Positions 33,395-46,404 of a stretch of 64,000 bases of DNA are shown piece after piece (the stretch's first letter is position 1; each line of letters begins with the position of its first letter). The DNA lies in contig NC_092874.1 in assembly GCF_028372415.1 (NCBI RefSeq), positions 242,609,461-242,673,460 of the forward strand. Direction: 5' to 3'. Both the position numbers and the translations under genes were made by a program. The notes beneath the pieces are model-generated. The model searched no databases. It saw only the letters and a list, made by a program, of their open reading frames with translations, and was not told the DNA's origin. This stretch comes from Notamacropus eugenii. Its lineage: Eukaryota > Chordata > Mammalia > Diprotodontia > Macropodidae.

Positions 33395-35452
33395 CCTTCT
33401 TGAACCAGAAACCAGAATAGTGACCTTAGTCCCTTGGGCTAGCAGGTCCTTACCTCACTGCCACCATTGCCTCCTCCTTGGACACTGCTCAGTATCCTGT
33501 CCTTTTCCCCAAAAGAGATTATTGTATGAATGTGCCCATTTTGTCAAGAATATTACAAGCTTTTCTCCAGAAGTCTGGAAAATCTCTTCTTTTGTGTACC
33601 CAGAATTACCCCTAAAATGATGGAAGTTGGATCCAAACCTGCTTCTTGGTCATTTCACTAGCTCACTTCCAGCAGTAAAAGAAATACCTCCAGTCAATGA
33701 AAAGGACAAAACTTCCAAAAACGGTGGCCCAGCATGCTGAAGATTCTCAGCAGACCACTGATGGATCCTAACTTTCCCCAACCAGTAAATGCCCCTTCCT
33801 AGAAGCTCAGATGAAGCCAAGGAAGCAGCAATGTCTTCCATAAGACAAGTTTAGAGCTTCAAGAGGATGTACAGTAAATGTAGGTTATAGGGAAAGAAGT
33901 TGCTCAAACTCCAATTAATCTCACCATGATTCATCTCAAGACCGGCAGAGATCAGAATGATTTGCTAAAGAATTTTGAGGATCTCATGCAAAAGCAAAGA
34001 CCACAAAGTATATCCCACTTCCTTCAGGACACCTTGTCAAAATCTGTTTTCACTTTTAAGTATGATCATTTCTTTGAAAAATTAATGAGAAAAAAAGAGT
34101 GATTATACGTACTGAAATCATGAACCAAAGGCCACACATACACTAAATGGCAGATGACTATATGGATTCTCTTGTTACTAAAAAAATACAAAAAAGACAG
34201 ATGTCTGTCTGGTGTAGCAATGACTATCTAAAGATGAGTCATCATCCTCAGGTGTGTGGGGCAATCATGGAAACATTAAAACAACATGATTCTGGAGCAT
34301 GTGGTACAAGAAATATTTCTGGAACTAGTAAGTTTCATGTTGATCTATAATGAGAATTGGCTGACCTCCATGGGAAAGATGTAGCATTACTCTTTCATTT
34401 GCTTTGTTGCTAATGACTCCACCCTCCTTACTTTAGCCAATATGATGACAGGGTGTGAATTTTTTTCTGATTCTGGGAACCATGCCTCCATGATCCAAGA
34501 AATTCATAATTGTAGAATGCCAAAGTATACATTTCACCAGAATGATATAAATTATTTCAGAGAATTGCTGAAGAAACCAAACCTATCAGTCCCTAAGATT
34601 GTTGCATTTGAATATGTTAGTAGTATGTATGGAGTAGTACATTCATTAGAAGAACTGTACAATGTAGCTCATGAATAAAGGGCAATTACCTTTGTGGATG
34701 AAGTCTATGCCAAAGGATTGTATGGTGTTTGAGAAGTTGGGACATAGGTGACCAAGATGGAAAAATGCACAAAATGGACAACGTTTCTGGAACCCTTGTC
34801 AAAGCCTTTGGTTGTGTGGGCTACATTGCCAGTAGAAGTTCTTTAATAGGCACTATATGATTCTACACTGGTGGCTTCATTTTCATAACTTCCTTCCCCC
34901 TGCTCCACATGCTTCTGCCTGGTGTTCTTGAATCAGTCCACATTTTAAAGAGTACAAAAGGTCCAGTCCTTTGCTGGCAGTACCAGTGCAATGTCAAACT
35001 TATGAGAGAGATACTAATAGATTTCAGGCTCCCTGTGGTTCACTGCCCCAGTCATATAATTCCAGTTTCAATGGCAGATGATACTAAAATTTCAGAGGCC
35101 TGTGATGAACTGATGAGTAAACATAATATCCATATCCAAGCCATCCACTACCCAACAGTCCCTTGGGGAGAAGAACTTCATATTCCTCTGACCTCATTAC
35201 AGTCACAGAGAACTTGCTGAATACTTGGAAACTTCTTGGACTGTACCTGAAGTCTCAATCCTCAGCAGAGTGTAACTTCTGTAGAAGACCCTTAAACATT
35301 GAAGTCATGAATGAGAAAGAAAAAGTCTACTTCTAGGGCACAAGAAAACTGGTTTCTATCACTGCCTGATCTGACCTCCACAATGCTACCTGGTGTCATC
35401 CAGTCTCCTAACCATGTCATTCATACACACACAGACACACACACACTATATA

Positions 35453-35491
<39 letters not shown>

Positions 35492-35583
35492 ATATATAAA
35501 TTTTTATCCACGGTAGAAACATAGTTCTGAAAACAAATTCCTATAAAAACAGCATGGTCTGATTCCAAAAATAACAATAATGA
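33395..35583 (+). pseudogene. ALAS1: Processed pseudogene of ALAS1
   Basis: A broken, intronless copy of 5-aminolevulinate synthase 1, the mitochondrial PLP enzyme that starts haem synthesis from glycine and succinyl-CoA. The presequence region is at 33530-33720 (MMEVGSKPAS-like). The catalytic domain follows: [17 protein letters not shown] and [15 protein letters not shown] (34147-34350), [13 protein letters not shown] and [11 protein letters not shown] (34442-34678), the [13 protein letters not shown] and [10 protein letters not shown] region (about 34690-34820; the family lysine motif is TLGKAFG), and [15 protein letters not shown] with [19 protein letters not shown] (34909-35220). C-terminal [10 protein letters not shown] lies near 35263-35292. 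Several frameshifts and stops, plus a loss after the GEEL segment, inactivate it. It is flanked by an 18 bp duplication with two differences (33377-33394 and 35584-35601) and lies in an L2. It resembles the ubiquitous ALAS1 more than erythroid ALAS2, judged from the CRRPL-type C-terminus. Confidence 0.9.
35424..35490. repeat. (CA)n and (GT)n microsatellites
   Basis: A CACA-rich run at 35424-35446, then an uninterrupted (TG)n at 35457-35488, within the 3' part of the ALAS1 retrocopy. Confidence 0.9.
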
Positions 35584-35601
35584 CAATAATTCAGGTGAGA
35601 G

Positions 35602-37830
35602 GTAAAGAAAGCCTGAGATAGGACAAGTGTATAAGTGGAGCAAATGGAATGTATCCAAAATATGTTTCAAAGGTAGAAATTAATATTTGGCAACTGATAG
35701 AATTTTGGGGGTGATTGATTAATTAACACTGAGATTTAGAGTCAGAATGAATGGGAGGAGGATGATACTTTTAACAGTCATAGGAAAGTTTAGGAGAGGG
35801 CAGGATTTGGAGGGAAAGCTAACGGGTTCTGTTTTGGATGCACTGAATTTGTGATACTTAGGCATCATCTCGTTCAAACTGTCTAATAGGCAACTAGTGA
35901 TATGCATCTGCAGTTGAAAAGACAAGAGCCTAGATATTTAGATCTAGAAATTATCTGCATAGAAGTGATACTTGAACCCAGCAGAGTGGATGAGATATGA
36001 GTGAAAGAATATAGAAGAGAGTTCAGAACAGAGCTATTAGGAACCTTTATGCTTAGTGAGTGTGATCTGGATGGAAAACTTGCAAAGACAGAAAATATGG
36101 GATGATAGGTAGGAAAAGAACTAGGAGAGAGCTGTGACACCCATAGAGGAAAGATTATGTAGTAAGAGAAGGTGATCAACAGTATTAAATTCTCTTGAGA
36201 AGTCAAGAAGAATGAGGATTAAATAAAGGTCATTGGTTTGAAAATTTAAAAATAACTTTGGAGAGAGTGGTTTCAGATGAATGAAGAGATTAGACTTCAG
36301 ATTGCAGTGGGTTAAGGAGAGTGAGAAAAGAGGAAATGGAAACGCCTAGTTTAGATGGCTTTCTCAAGTACTTTAGCCCAGAAAGGGGGGAGAGATATAG
36401 AACAATAGTTAGTGGGGCTAATTGGATAAGTAAGAATTTTTTTAAGGATAAGGGAGCCATGGGCATAATTTTATACAGCAGGGAAGGAGCTATTAGATAG
36501 TGGGAAGTGAGGGTTAGAAAGAGAGTGTGGGTGATAAGGAAGGCAATCTGCTGGGAAAAAATGATATGGGATAGAATAAAGGGTACATGTAGAGGAGTTG
36601 GCCTTGGCAAGAATGTCATCTTTTTCATCTGTTTTAGAGTGGGGGAGGATATAGTGGGGTAAGATGTCTGAGTGATGTGAGATGAAGAGGAAAAAAAGTA
36701 GCTCTTGGCTAATGACCTCATTTTTTTTCAGTGAAATATGTTGTAAGGTCCTCAGCAAAGAGGGTAAGGGGAGGATGTGTTGTAGAGGAGATAAGAAAGC
36801 TTGGAACAGCCTTTGTGGAGGATAGGATAGCAAATCAATTAGGGAGGAGAAAAATGATTATCTTGCTATACTGCTAGCTCATTTTCATTAGAGACATAAA
36901 TTTATTGCACCTAATCAGTGCAGTTTTGTGATTTTATTCCCAGTCCTGTTCAGCAGCATGTGGATAGGAGTAAAAAAAAAAAAAAGTGGGTAGTGGGAGT
37001 AATCCAGGGTTGGAATTTGGCAAAATGTGATCAACAATTAAAAAGAGGACAAGAGATTTGAGAATAGATGACAGTGTGGAGCTGATGTGATTCAGCAGAG
37101 ACGATATAGGACAATGAAGATAGTTTATAGCCAGCGGAGGAGTGATGGCCTAGGAAAGAAATGAAGGATGGAAGAATAATGAGGGTTCGTAAGAAACAGG
37201 AGAAGGTGGAATGATATGATATTATGATCAGATGAAGGAATTTTGGAGTTCATGAGCTCCAAGCAGAACATTTGTAGATGTACAATTAAAGATGTGATCA
37301 TCTCTGTGTATAGATGAGATTAAGTGGAGGAGAAGGTCATGGAAATGGAGTAGATTAGAGGCCTGGGAAGTTATGATATATGCAGGAGCATCAATATTTA
37401 TATCTCAGTGACTGACTAAAAGCTCAGAGAGAAAGATGATTAGATTGTTCAAGATCCTTCCATGTGGTCCAACTCAATGGCAGGTGGTGATGATGCATTC
37501 TGTAAGGACTCAGGAGTACAGGAGATCTGTCAGGAGGTAGAAGTTGCCATATAAAACAGGGTGCATTGCAGGAGTGCTCAGTGGTTTAAACCGAAATTGG
37601 GAAGTGGGTGATTACGTCTTGTCTTAGGGTCTGGACCTGGCTAGAGAAGTCTCTGAAAGCTTATAGAAGCCTAGAGTTGAGTGTCCAGTTCAGGTGCATG
37701 AAGTAGGCCAGTTGAGCTGGCTCCAGAATTCCTAAGGAATGAAGACTGAAAGGGTGACATGAGTGGGAAATGGTGGCTGAGTCTTGCTTTAGGGCATTCT
37801 CCTGTGGGTCAAGGACCCAGAAATAACTGC
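35602..37830 (-). repeat. L2 LINE segment 3 (reverse) with RT domain
   Basis: It continues the L2 after the ALAS1 insert (GGTAAAGAAAGCCTGAGATAGGAC). The reverse-strand frames at 36290-36833 retain L2 reverse-transcriptase traces: a YRPISLLPFLSKLL-like stretch (read as LYLSPLSGLKYLRK) followed by NPLQSE, as in L2 NPLQSGFR. Further right is the upstream L2 coding region, less clear beyond about 37200. This is more than 2 kb of a very old LINE, unusually long for L2. Confidence 0.65.
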
Positions 37831-38185
37831 GTTGGCATTCCTGAACAAAATTGATAACTTCTATAGGTTCTATTCTGTCATTCTTTGGAAAACAAATAGT
37901 TTTCTCATTCTCAGATCTCTAAAGAACAGTCTCCAAGAATGGGTTGCTAATGAGACTTTTGAAACACTCTCTCTGTTCCATAGTAACAGCTTTGGGTCAT
38001 TTTTGTCATTGGATTTATGAAATATGATTATTCAGAGACGAAAGGCAATTGGTTCTAATGACAGAGTCCTATCCAACTAACAGTTGGTTCCTTTGATTTG
38101 CATACTGCATTTACATATATGTACATATACATTGAATAAAGATTGATCTCCAATTATTTATGCACTATGTTCTTCTTCAGCGGAG
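37831..38185. other. No gene recognised
   Basis: About 355 bp; an AT-rich link between the L2 and the next L1, with no clear feature. Confidence 0.45.
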
Positions 38186-41100
38186 CTTTATATTTTTATT
38201 GTACTTTGTTTTTCTCAATTGCATGTAAATTTTGAATATTCATTTCCTAAATATGTTGAATTCCAAATTTTCTTCCTCCCTATTTTGTCTTCCCCCTCCC
38301 TAACACAACGAACAATTTGATATATGTTATATATCTGCAATCATGTAAAACATTTCCATATTAGTCATGTTGTGAAAGAAATAACAGACAAGAAAAAAAC
38401 ACAGGCAAAAATAAAGTAAAAAATAGTATGCTTTGATCTGCATTCAGATGCCCTCAGTTCTTTCTCAAGATATGGGTAGCATTTTTTAATCATAAGTCCT
38501 TTGGAATTATCTTGGATCATTGTATTGGTGAGAATAACTAAGTCATTCATAGATCATTGCGTAATGTTGCAATTACTGTGTCCAGTGTTCTCCTGGTTCT
38601 GCTCACTTCACTCAGCATCCATCTTCACGGGTTTTTCTGAAATCTGCCTGCATATCATTTCTTATAGGACAATAGTAATCCATTGCATTCATATACAACA
38701 ACTTGTTCAGCCATTCCTCAATTCGTAGGCATCCTCTCAATTTCCAATTCTTTGCCACCACAAAAAAAGAGCTGCTGTAAATATTTTTGTACTTGCAAGT
38801 CCTTTTGCCTTTTTTATGATCTCTTTGGGATACAGACCTAGTGATGATATTGCTGGATTGAAGGATATACACAGTTTTATAGCCCTTTGGGCATAGGATC
38901 AAATTGTTCTCCAGAATGGTTGGATCAGTTCACAAATCCACCAACAATGTGTTAGTATTCCAATTTTCTCACATCTGCTCCAACATTTATCATTTTTCAC
39001 TTTTATCATATTGGCCAATCTGATAGGTATGACATGGTACTTCACAATTGTTTGAATTTGCATTTCTCTAATCAATAATGATTTAGGCATTTTTATATGA
39101 CTATAGATAGCTTTAATTTCTTCATATGAAAACTGCCTGTTCATATCCTTTGACCATTTATCAATTGGGGAATAACTTATAGTCTTATAAATTTGACTCA
39201 GTTCTCCATATATTTTAGAAATAAAGCCTTTATAAGAGACACTGGTTGTAAAAAATTGTTTCCCAGCTTTCTGATTGCCTTCTGATCTTGATTGTGTTGG
39301 CTTTATTTGTACAAAATCTTTTTAATTTAATGTAATCAAAATTATCCATTTCACATTTTGTAATGTTCTCTTTCTCTTGTTTGGTCATAAACTCTTACCA
39401 TCTCCAGAGATCTGACAGGTAAATTATTCCTCGCTCTCTTCGTTTGCTTATGGTATCACCCTTTATATCTAAATCATGTACTCATTTTGACCTTATCTTG
39501 GTATACAGTATAAGATGTTGGTCTATGCCTAGTTCCTGCCTTCCTATTTTCCAGTTTTTCCAGTAGTTTTTGTCAAATAGTGAGTTCTTATCAAGAAACT
39601 AGGGTCTTTGGGCTTCTCAAACATTTGATTACTGTGGTGATTTTCTACCGTGTCTTTTGTATTGAATCTATTCCACTGATCTACCATTCCATTTCTTAGA
39701 CAGTACCAGATAGTTTCAATAAATACTGCTTTGTAATATAGTTTCAGATCTGGTACATCTAAGCCACCTTCCTTTGCATTTTTTCATTATTTCCCTTGAT
39801 ATTTTGTTCTTCCAGGTGATTTTTGATATTTTCTTTTAGCTCTATGAGATAATTTTTTGGTACTTTTATTGGTATGGCACTGAAAAAAAGATAAATTTAG
39901 GGGGAAAAATTGTCATGTTGTTATATTGACTCAGCCTACTCATGTGCAATTGATTTTTTTCAAGCGTTTAGATCTGATTTTATTTATGTGAAAAGTGTTT
40001 TGTCATGGTGTTCATATAGTCCCTGGGTTTGTTTTGGCAGGTAGGCTCCCAAGACAATATTTTATATTGTCTGCAGTTAGTTTAATTGGAATTTCTCTTT
40101 TTTATCTTTTGTTGATGGACTTCATTGGTAATAAATAGAAATATTGATGATTTATGTTGTGTCAGTTTATTTTATACCCTGCAATTTTACTAAAGTTCTT
40201 AATTATTCAATTAGCTTTTTAACTGATTCTCTATACTTCTCTAAGTATACCATCATATCTGCAAGGAGTGAAGGTTTTATTTCCTCATTGTCTATTCTAA
40301 TTCCTTCAATTATTTTTTCTTCTCTTATTGCTATGGCTAACATTTCTAGCACAATACTGAATAAAAGGAGTAATAATGGCATTTTTGTTTCATAACTAAT
40401 ATTAGTGATAAGGCTTCTTATGTATAAAGCTTGATACTAATCATTTTAAAGAAAGCTCCATTTGTTCCTATGCTCTCCAGTGAATGGGTACTGTACTTTG
40501 TTAAAAGCCTTTTCTGTATCTCCTGAGATAATCATATGATTTCTCTTGGTTTTGATATTAATTAGGGTCAATTATGCTGATAATTTTCTTAATATTGAAC
40601 TAGCCCTGCATTCCTGGTGCAAATCACACCTGGTCATAATGTATGATCCTGGTGATATATTGTTGTAATCTCCTTGCTAGTATTCTCTTTAAAAATTTTA
40701 CATCTATATTTTTCTTTCTGCTTTAGTTCTTTCTGGTTTAAGTATCAGCACCATATTTGTGTCATGAAGGGTATTTGGTAGGACTCTTTTTTTGCCTATT
40801 TTTCCAAATACTTTATATAGTATTAGGATTAATTGTTCTTCAAATGTTTGGTAGAATTTGCTTGTGAACTCATCTAACCTTAGGGAATTTTTCTTAGGAA
40901 TTTTATTGATGGATTGTTCAATTTTTTCTAACATAGGATTATTTAAGCATTCTGTTTCCTGTTCTGTTAATCTGAACAATTTTTGTTTTTATAAATATCT
41001 ATGAATTTTGCTCAGATTGTCGGACTTGTTGGCATATAAATGGGTAAAATATTCCCTAACAATTGCTTTATTTTCCACTTCATTGGTAGCAAATCACCCT

Positions 41101-42272
41101 TTTCATTTTTGATACTGGTAATTTCATTTTCTTCTTTTTTTAAAAAAAAGAAATTAACAAATGTTTTGTCTATTTTATTTTTTTTAATAAAAACTAGTTC
41201 TTAGTTTTATGTATGGTCCAATAGTTTCTTACCCTCAATTTTATTAATATCTTCTTTGGTTTTCAGGATATCCAACTTGGTGTTTAATCAGAGATCTTTA
41301 ATTTGTTCTTTTCTAGTTTTGTTAGCTGCATGCCCAATTTTTTAACGTGCTCTTTCTCTATTTTATTGATGCAAGATTTTAGAGATATAAAATATTCCCT
41401 AAGTACCACTTTGGCTGCATCCTGCAGATTCTGCCATGTTGCCTCATTATTGTCATTCTCTTTAATGAAATGATTGATTGATTGGATGATTTGTTCTTTA
41501 CTCATTCTTTAGAACTAGATTGTTTAGTTTCCAATTAGTTGTTAATTTATCTTTCCACTGACCTTATTGAATGCAATTTTCCTTGTAATGTGATCTAAGG
41601 GGAATGCATTTAAAATTTATACCTTTCTACATTTGATTGTGAGATTTTTATGCCTTGTCAATTTTATACATGGTCAATTTTCATATTGGTGCCATGTGCC
41701 ACTGAGAAAAGGGTATAATAATAATAAAAGAGATTAATCCTCATTCATTTTTCTCCACAAGGCTGTCATATCTAACTTTCCTAATATTCTCTTCACCTCC
41801 TTAACATTTTTATTATTTACTTTGTAGTTACATGTATTTAGTTTTGAAATGGGAAAGTTGAGGTCCCCACTGATTATTTATTCCTGTCACTTATTAACCT
41901 TCTTTAAGAACTTGAATTCTATACCATTTGGTTCATATATGTTTAGTATTGCTATTTCTTCATTGTCTGTGGTACTTTTTAGGAAGATGTAGTTTCCTTA
42001 CTTATCTCTTTTAATTAGATCTATTTTTGCTATTGCTTTGTCTGAGAAAAGATTGCCACCCATTTTTTTTACTTCAGTTGAAGCATAATAAATTCTGCTT
42101 CAGACCCTTACTTTTACTCTGTGTATGTCTCTGCTTCAACAGTGTTTCTTGTAAACAGTATATTGTAAGATTCTGGTTTTTAATCCATTCTGCTATCCAC
42201 TTCCATTTTATGGGTGAGTTCATCCCATTCACATTCACAGTTATGATTACTGTGTATTTTCCCTCACCTTGC

Positions 42273-42355
<83 letters not shown>

Positions 42356-43360
42356 GTCTCTGTCTGTCTGTCTGTCTCTGCCTCTCTGTCTCTCTGTGTG
42401 TCTCTCTCTGTCTCTGTCTCTCCTCCACTTTTGCCCTGTCACTCCTCACCAGTGTTTTGCTTCTGAATACTGCCTCTCCCAGTCTCCCCTACTTTCTCTC
42501 AGTCTTCCCCTTTTCTTATCTCCCCCACTTCTCTATAGGATGAGAAAGATTTTTATATCCAAGTGACTGTGTATATTATTCTCTCTTTGTGCCAATTCTG
42601 TGCTTTCCCAGGAGTGGTTTTTGGGCCTGAAACCAGTTCATGTTTTTCTGAGATGTTGCATGCAGTTGTTAGAACACTGTTGTCCTTTTCTGAATTTGTA
42701 TTTTGATCTTCCTTGTCACCATCATAACTTTCTATGGTCAAATTCTTTTTTGTTGTTTTTATTTGCTTGTTTTGCCAGCTGATTTTGTGACTATTAAGGG
42801 TGAGCTCTGTTCCTGAGGTGGAGAGGCACTTTCTCAAACTTCTTGTCTTGGGGCTATCGACCTTGGCCACTTTCCTGGTGCAGTATTGGGGCCATTGGAG
42901 AGGGGAATGGCCTGATGCAGTGGAGGGACTGTGGGTAACCTGACCTCTCACCTGGAACTGTGCCAGTGCCACTGAGGTCCTGAAGCTGTGCAGGGGCCAT
43001 GGTGGGGCTTGGTTGCTCTCCTGTTGCTGCACCAGACTGTGAGACCTCAGTCATTGCTTTGTGCTGGGGCTCAGGGCCTCCTGCTAGGTTACAGGAGCAC
43101 AGCATGATGCTAGCTTGCCTGAACACCACCTGCTCTGAACTGTCCTCCCCTTTTACCTAAGACAGAACTCTCCTTCTGAACTTCTAAAAGTCTTGTGCTG
43201 GAGAATTGTTTCATCCCATTTTTTTATTCGTTCTGCCATTCCAAGATTTATTTTGAGAAATTATTATATAGATTTTAGAGATGAATTTAGGAGAGTTCAG
43301 ACAATTTCCTGCCTGTAACAGAGATTTACATTTTTTTTAAAGTGAGTATTGGGTCTCCCA
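38186..43360 (-). mobile_element. L1 (-), near full length but lacking most of ORF1
   Basis: The 3' UTR begins at 38186 (ATATTTTTATTGTACTTTG). The reverse-strand ORF2 runs to about 42240, where NVNGMNSPIKWKWIAEW marks the endonuclease start. The RT remnant [25 protein letters not shown] lies at 40704-40979. Beyond the CT repeat comes the inter-ORF sequence (ACTTGGATATAAAAATC reversed, about 42545-42565). At about 42570-42700 the sequence passes directly into the ORF1 N-terminal stretch (SYDGDKEDQNTNSEKDNS) and the 5' leader to 43360. About 1 kb of ORF1 is absent. ORF2 has numerous stops. Confidence 0.8.
42276..42352. repeat. (CT)n microsatellite inside L1
   Basis: About 77 bp of uninterrupted CT/TC, then a decayed (TCTG/TCTC) stretch to about 42424. 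Confidence 0.95.
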
Positions 43361-43622
43361 CCCTCCAGGCTAGATGATAGCCCATTTTCTCCACCACCAT
43401 TGCAATAATAAAGAGCAAAACCTGAGTTCTTATGAAATACTACTAGCTGTAATCCTTAGTCTTCTCATTATTTTTTTCCTTTGTTTTCCTTTTCATTTCA
43501 CTAAATTCAGTTCCAGATCTGTTTTCACTAAGAAAGAAGCTTACACCAAGTACAGAGAATTATGGAGAAGTTTCTTAACATCCCTGGATGAGGCAGCAGT
43601 AAAACCATCTGGCAGCAAGAAG
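43361..43622. other. Unassigned stretch
   Basis: No recognisable gene; the frame running through it (43374-44159) owes its length to the adjacent CTT/CTC repeat. Confidence 0.5.
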
Positions 43623-43631
43623 TATAGCAAA

Positions 43632-43818
43632 CCCTTTCTTTTTTTCTTTCTTTTTTCTTCCTTTCATTCATTCTTCCCTCTTTCTTTTTGTTCTTATTCT
43701 CTCTTCTTTCGTTTCTTCCTTTTTTCTTTCTTTCTTTTCCTTCCCTTCTTCCTCTCCCCATTCTTTTTTCACTTTCTTCCTCTTTTCCCCTCTAGTCCTG
43801 GTTTTTTTTCTTCAGCTC

Positions 43819-43871
<53 letters not shown>

Positions 43872-44107
43872 CTTCTTCTCCTTCTTCTCCTCCTCCTCCT
43901 CCTCCTCCTCCTCCTCCTCCTTCTTCTTCTTCTTCTTCTTCTTCTTCTTCTTCTTCTTCTTCTTCTTCTTCTTCTTCTTCTTCTTCTTCCTCCTCCTCCT
44001 TCTTCTTCTTCTTCTTCTTCTTCTTCTTCTTCTTCTTCCTCCTCCTCTTCTTCTTCTTCTTCTTCTTCTTCTTCTTCTTCTTCTTCTTCTTCTTCTTCTT
44101 CTTCTTC
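43632..44107. repeat. Long homopyrimidine tract (CT)n, (CTC)n, (CTT)n
   Basis: A pyrimidine-rich start (43632-43800), then pure pyrimidine from 43823: (CT)n to about 43869, then alternating blocks of CTC and CTT triplets to 44107. The minus strand is a GAA/GAG purine tract. Very long frames on both strands here are repeat artefacts. Confidence 0.95.
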
Positions 44108-44214
44108 TACTTCTTTCATCATATCTTCAGGTAGAGAATATCAATTAACATTCCTGTAGGCACTGGAATCTTTTAAGACCTCCACTGGCGATCAAGTCAG
44201 ATATTTAAAAGGAC

Positions 44215-44460
44215 ATGCCCATAAACAAATGCATGGCCTGCATTCACAAACTATTTTCAATAAGGTCTCTTTCTAGCCATTGCTACAACCATCTGCTTGC
44301 CATCTTATATTTTTTAATATTCTTCTGTCAAATATACACTCTGTCAAAGCAGGTCAAGGAATACTCACAGAATCTGAACATACACAAATCAGCAAGCCCA
44401 GATGATATGCATGCTAAGGTCTGGAGGGAATTAGCTAATGTAGCCTTAAAATAAAGCAGT
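44215..44460 (+). mobile_element. CR1-clade LINE RT fragment
   Basis: Near 44365-44452 the frame reads NIHKSASPDDMHAKVWRELA, matching the CR1 RT motif KSMGPDGMHPRVLRELADV. It is an isolated fragment of about 250 bp on the opposite strand to the CR1 at 28.8 kb. Confidence 0.7.
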
Positions 44461-46074
44461 GCGAACAGACCAGATCACGATGATATTTTACTAACCCGTC
44501 CTCCTTCCAAGAAGTACACAGGTAATAAAGTCAATAAAATCAGCATTCTTTTCAACTCTCTTGGTGTAAACTGTTATCCCAGACAAGTTATCATTGACAA
44601 GACTTAGCTTGTGAATTTTACCACTTTCTTTTTTTTTCTTAGAAAAACTACCACTATGGGGAATTTTTTTTTAAATCAAAGCAGGAAGCTCACTTTTTAG
44701 AACTCAAGGAAAGGGAACTTATAAATCATTGTCTGCTGTTAAACATCTAAAAGTAAAAAACTGATGAAGCAGATGAGACAAGAGGCCCTTGGTTCAATGG
44801 AAGATATACTAGATTTCAAATTTAGGTGACCTGAACTTGTGCTCAAGGCCTCACTAGTAAGAAAAAAAGATGGTGGTCCATATAGTGGAATGCATCAGGG
44901 GGGTTGGAAAGGTAGCTCTCGATAAGGAGGGCACTGGATTTTTCAAAAAAGGCTATAGAAGAGGAAGGCAAGGTGACTGAAGCCTAGCTTTACCTCCTGT
45001 CTAATTTCGTCTAGGGCTGACCTCACATATTCCTAACTTCACTGTGCTTCACTTTCTTTGCTGGTAAAATGCAAATGCGTTTATCATCACCATATACGTG
45101 GGGATTTTTTACTAAATCCTGCTCTACAACAAGAGAGAAAAATGAGGCATATTTTTTTCTATCATTAGTCATTGGACCACAGATGGGGAAAACTTTTTCC
45201 TTGGAAGCTAGAAACAAAGCTAAAAACAACATGCTTTAGTTTGTGTTGTTAAAGTTCAGTTGACTTTTAAAATCTAAAATGGGGGCAAATCTTCATTTGA
45301 TTAAAATATATAGCTCAATTCCACATAATGGATAAGGAAGAGTTCTATATAATGGACAAATAAGAAAGAGGGAAAAGCAAGAAGAGGGGAATAGGAAAGG
45401 AAAAAGAAAAGAGAAAGAAAAAGGTAAATAAGGGAGGAGCAAGGAGGAGTCATGTCGATTCAGTGAAGTTGAAAAGCCAGCAAAGAACAGATCAGCACAT
45501 ACCTTCCATGAAGTTCCCTCTGAAGTCACCCTGTTCAATCTCAATTACTGCTTTCTTCTTATTTCATATAACTCCTCTCCAAGTTTTTATTCTTCTAAAC
45601 TTTTACAGCCAAGGTTCTTCCCATTTCATTGCTTATACTATAGCTCCTTCCTATGTTGATTCTACTTTTCTCCTAGTCCATTTCTAATTATCTTAGCTTT
45701 CAGCAGTGGTTACATCCCTCCTAGCCAATGTATCCATGCCATTGCCACCACTTTTCTTAGTCCTGACACCAAAGCTGAAACCCTAGGAACACCGTCATTC
45801 CATAGCTTGTCAGAGATGTTAGGACTTTACCATTTTCAAATTTGCACACAAATTTGTCACATGGTCATATATTCATTTTTATGCTAAGGGGTAGAGGCAG
45901 TCGTTGAGTATTTATTTAATTCTAGAAAACCTAGCCCTGGAAAGATAAAATTCAGGCAAAGATAAGGTTTTGATATGTGCAATAAAGGTTCCCCATCTGT
46001 AGTATTTTAGGCATCAATAAGATTTTAAAAGTTTCTGAAGCATATTCATTTGATTCTATGTAGCTAGTCCTATA
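44461..46074. other. No gene recognised
   Basis: About 1.6 kb without a convincing gene. A purine-rich stretch lies at 45359-45450 (GAAAGAGGG-type), and 45500-45700 may be very old L2-like sequence. Confidence 0.45.
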
Positions 46075-46285
46075 GGGCATAGCACCACATAGTGGACTGA
46101 GCACTGGACCTGGAGTCAAAGACCCTGAGTTAAAATTCAATCCCAGATATTTACTAGCTATGTAATCCTGGAAAAGCCAATTCATCCCTCACTGCTTCAA
46201 TTTCTTCATTCGTGGTAGGAGTGTAGTAATAGTGTGTGCCTCTCAGGATTGTTGTGAAGATAAAATAAGATAATATTTGCAAATA
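46075..46285 (+). mobile_element. Diverged marsupial SINE / MIR-related
   Basis: GGGCATAGCACCACATAGTGGACTGAGCACTGGACCTGGAGTCA, then TTTACTAGCTATGTAATCCTGG and a TCTCAGGATTGTTGTGAAGATAAAATAAGATAA tail, typical of the longer marsupial MIR-type SINE. Confidence 0.7.
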
Positions 46286-46309
46286 TTGTAATCTATTACT
46301 GTTATCTAT

Positions 46310-46402
46310 TAAAAGAGGGATAACTAACCTGGGATACCCATGTTTGCAGATACATTTCAAGGGGTCCATGAACTTGGATGAAAAAGTCATATTTATTTCA
46401 TT
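46310..46402. repeat. Old hAT-like repeat fragment
   Basis: TAACTAACCTGGGATACCCATG ... TTTCAAGGGGTCCATGAACTTGGATGAAAAAG is a mammal-wide old repeat that I recall but cannot name with certainty. Confidence 0.45.
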
Positions 46403-46404
46403 AC

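Noticed and set aside
36290-36833. Overlapping reverse frames of 143 and 120 codons as a novel gene
   Set aside because: Residues match L2 reverse transcriptase order (PISLLPFL-like, NPLQSE); it is old LINE sequence.
42027-42566. 179-codon frame with Ser/Leu repeats and an opposite Arg/Glu-rich frame
   Set aside because: This is the (CT)n repeat inside a reversed L1; the flanking peptide on the minus strand is L1 ORF2 start.
43374-44159. Long frames on both strands (261 Leu/Ser-rich codons plus; 117 Glu/Arg-rich codons minus)
   Set aside because: They are translations of the CT/CTC/CTT repeat; length reflects lack of stops in low-complexity DNA, not coding.
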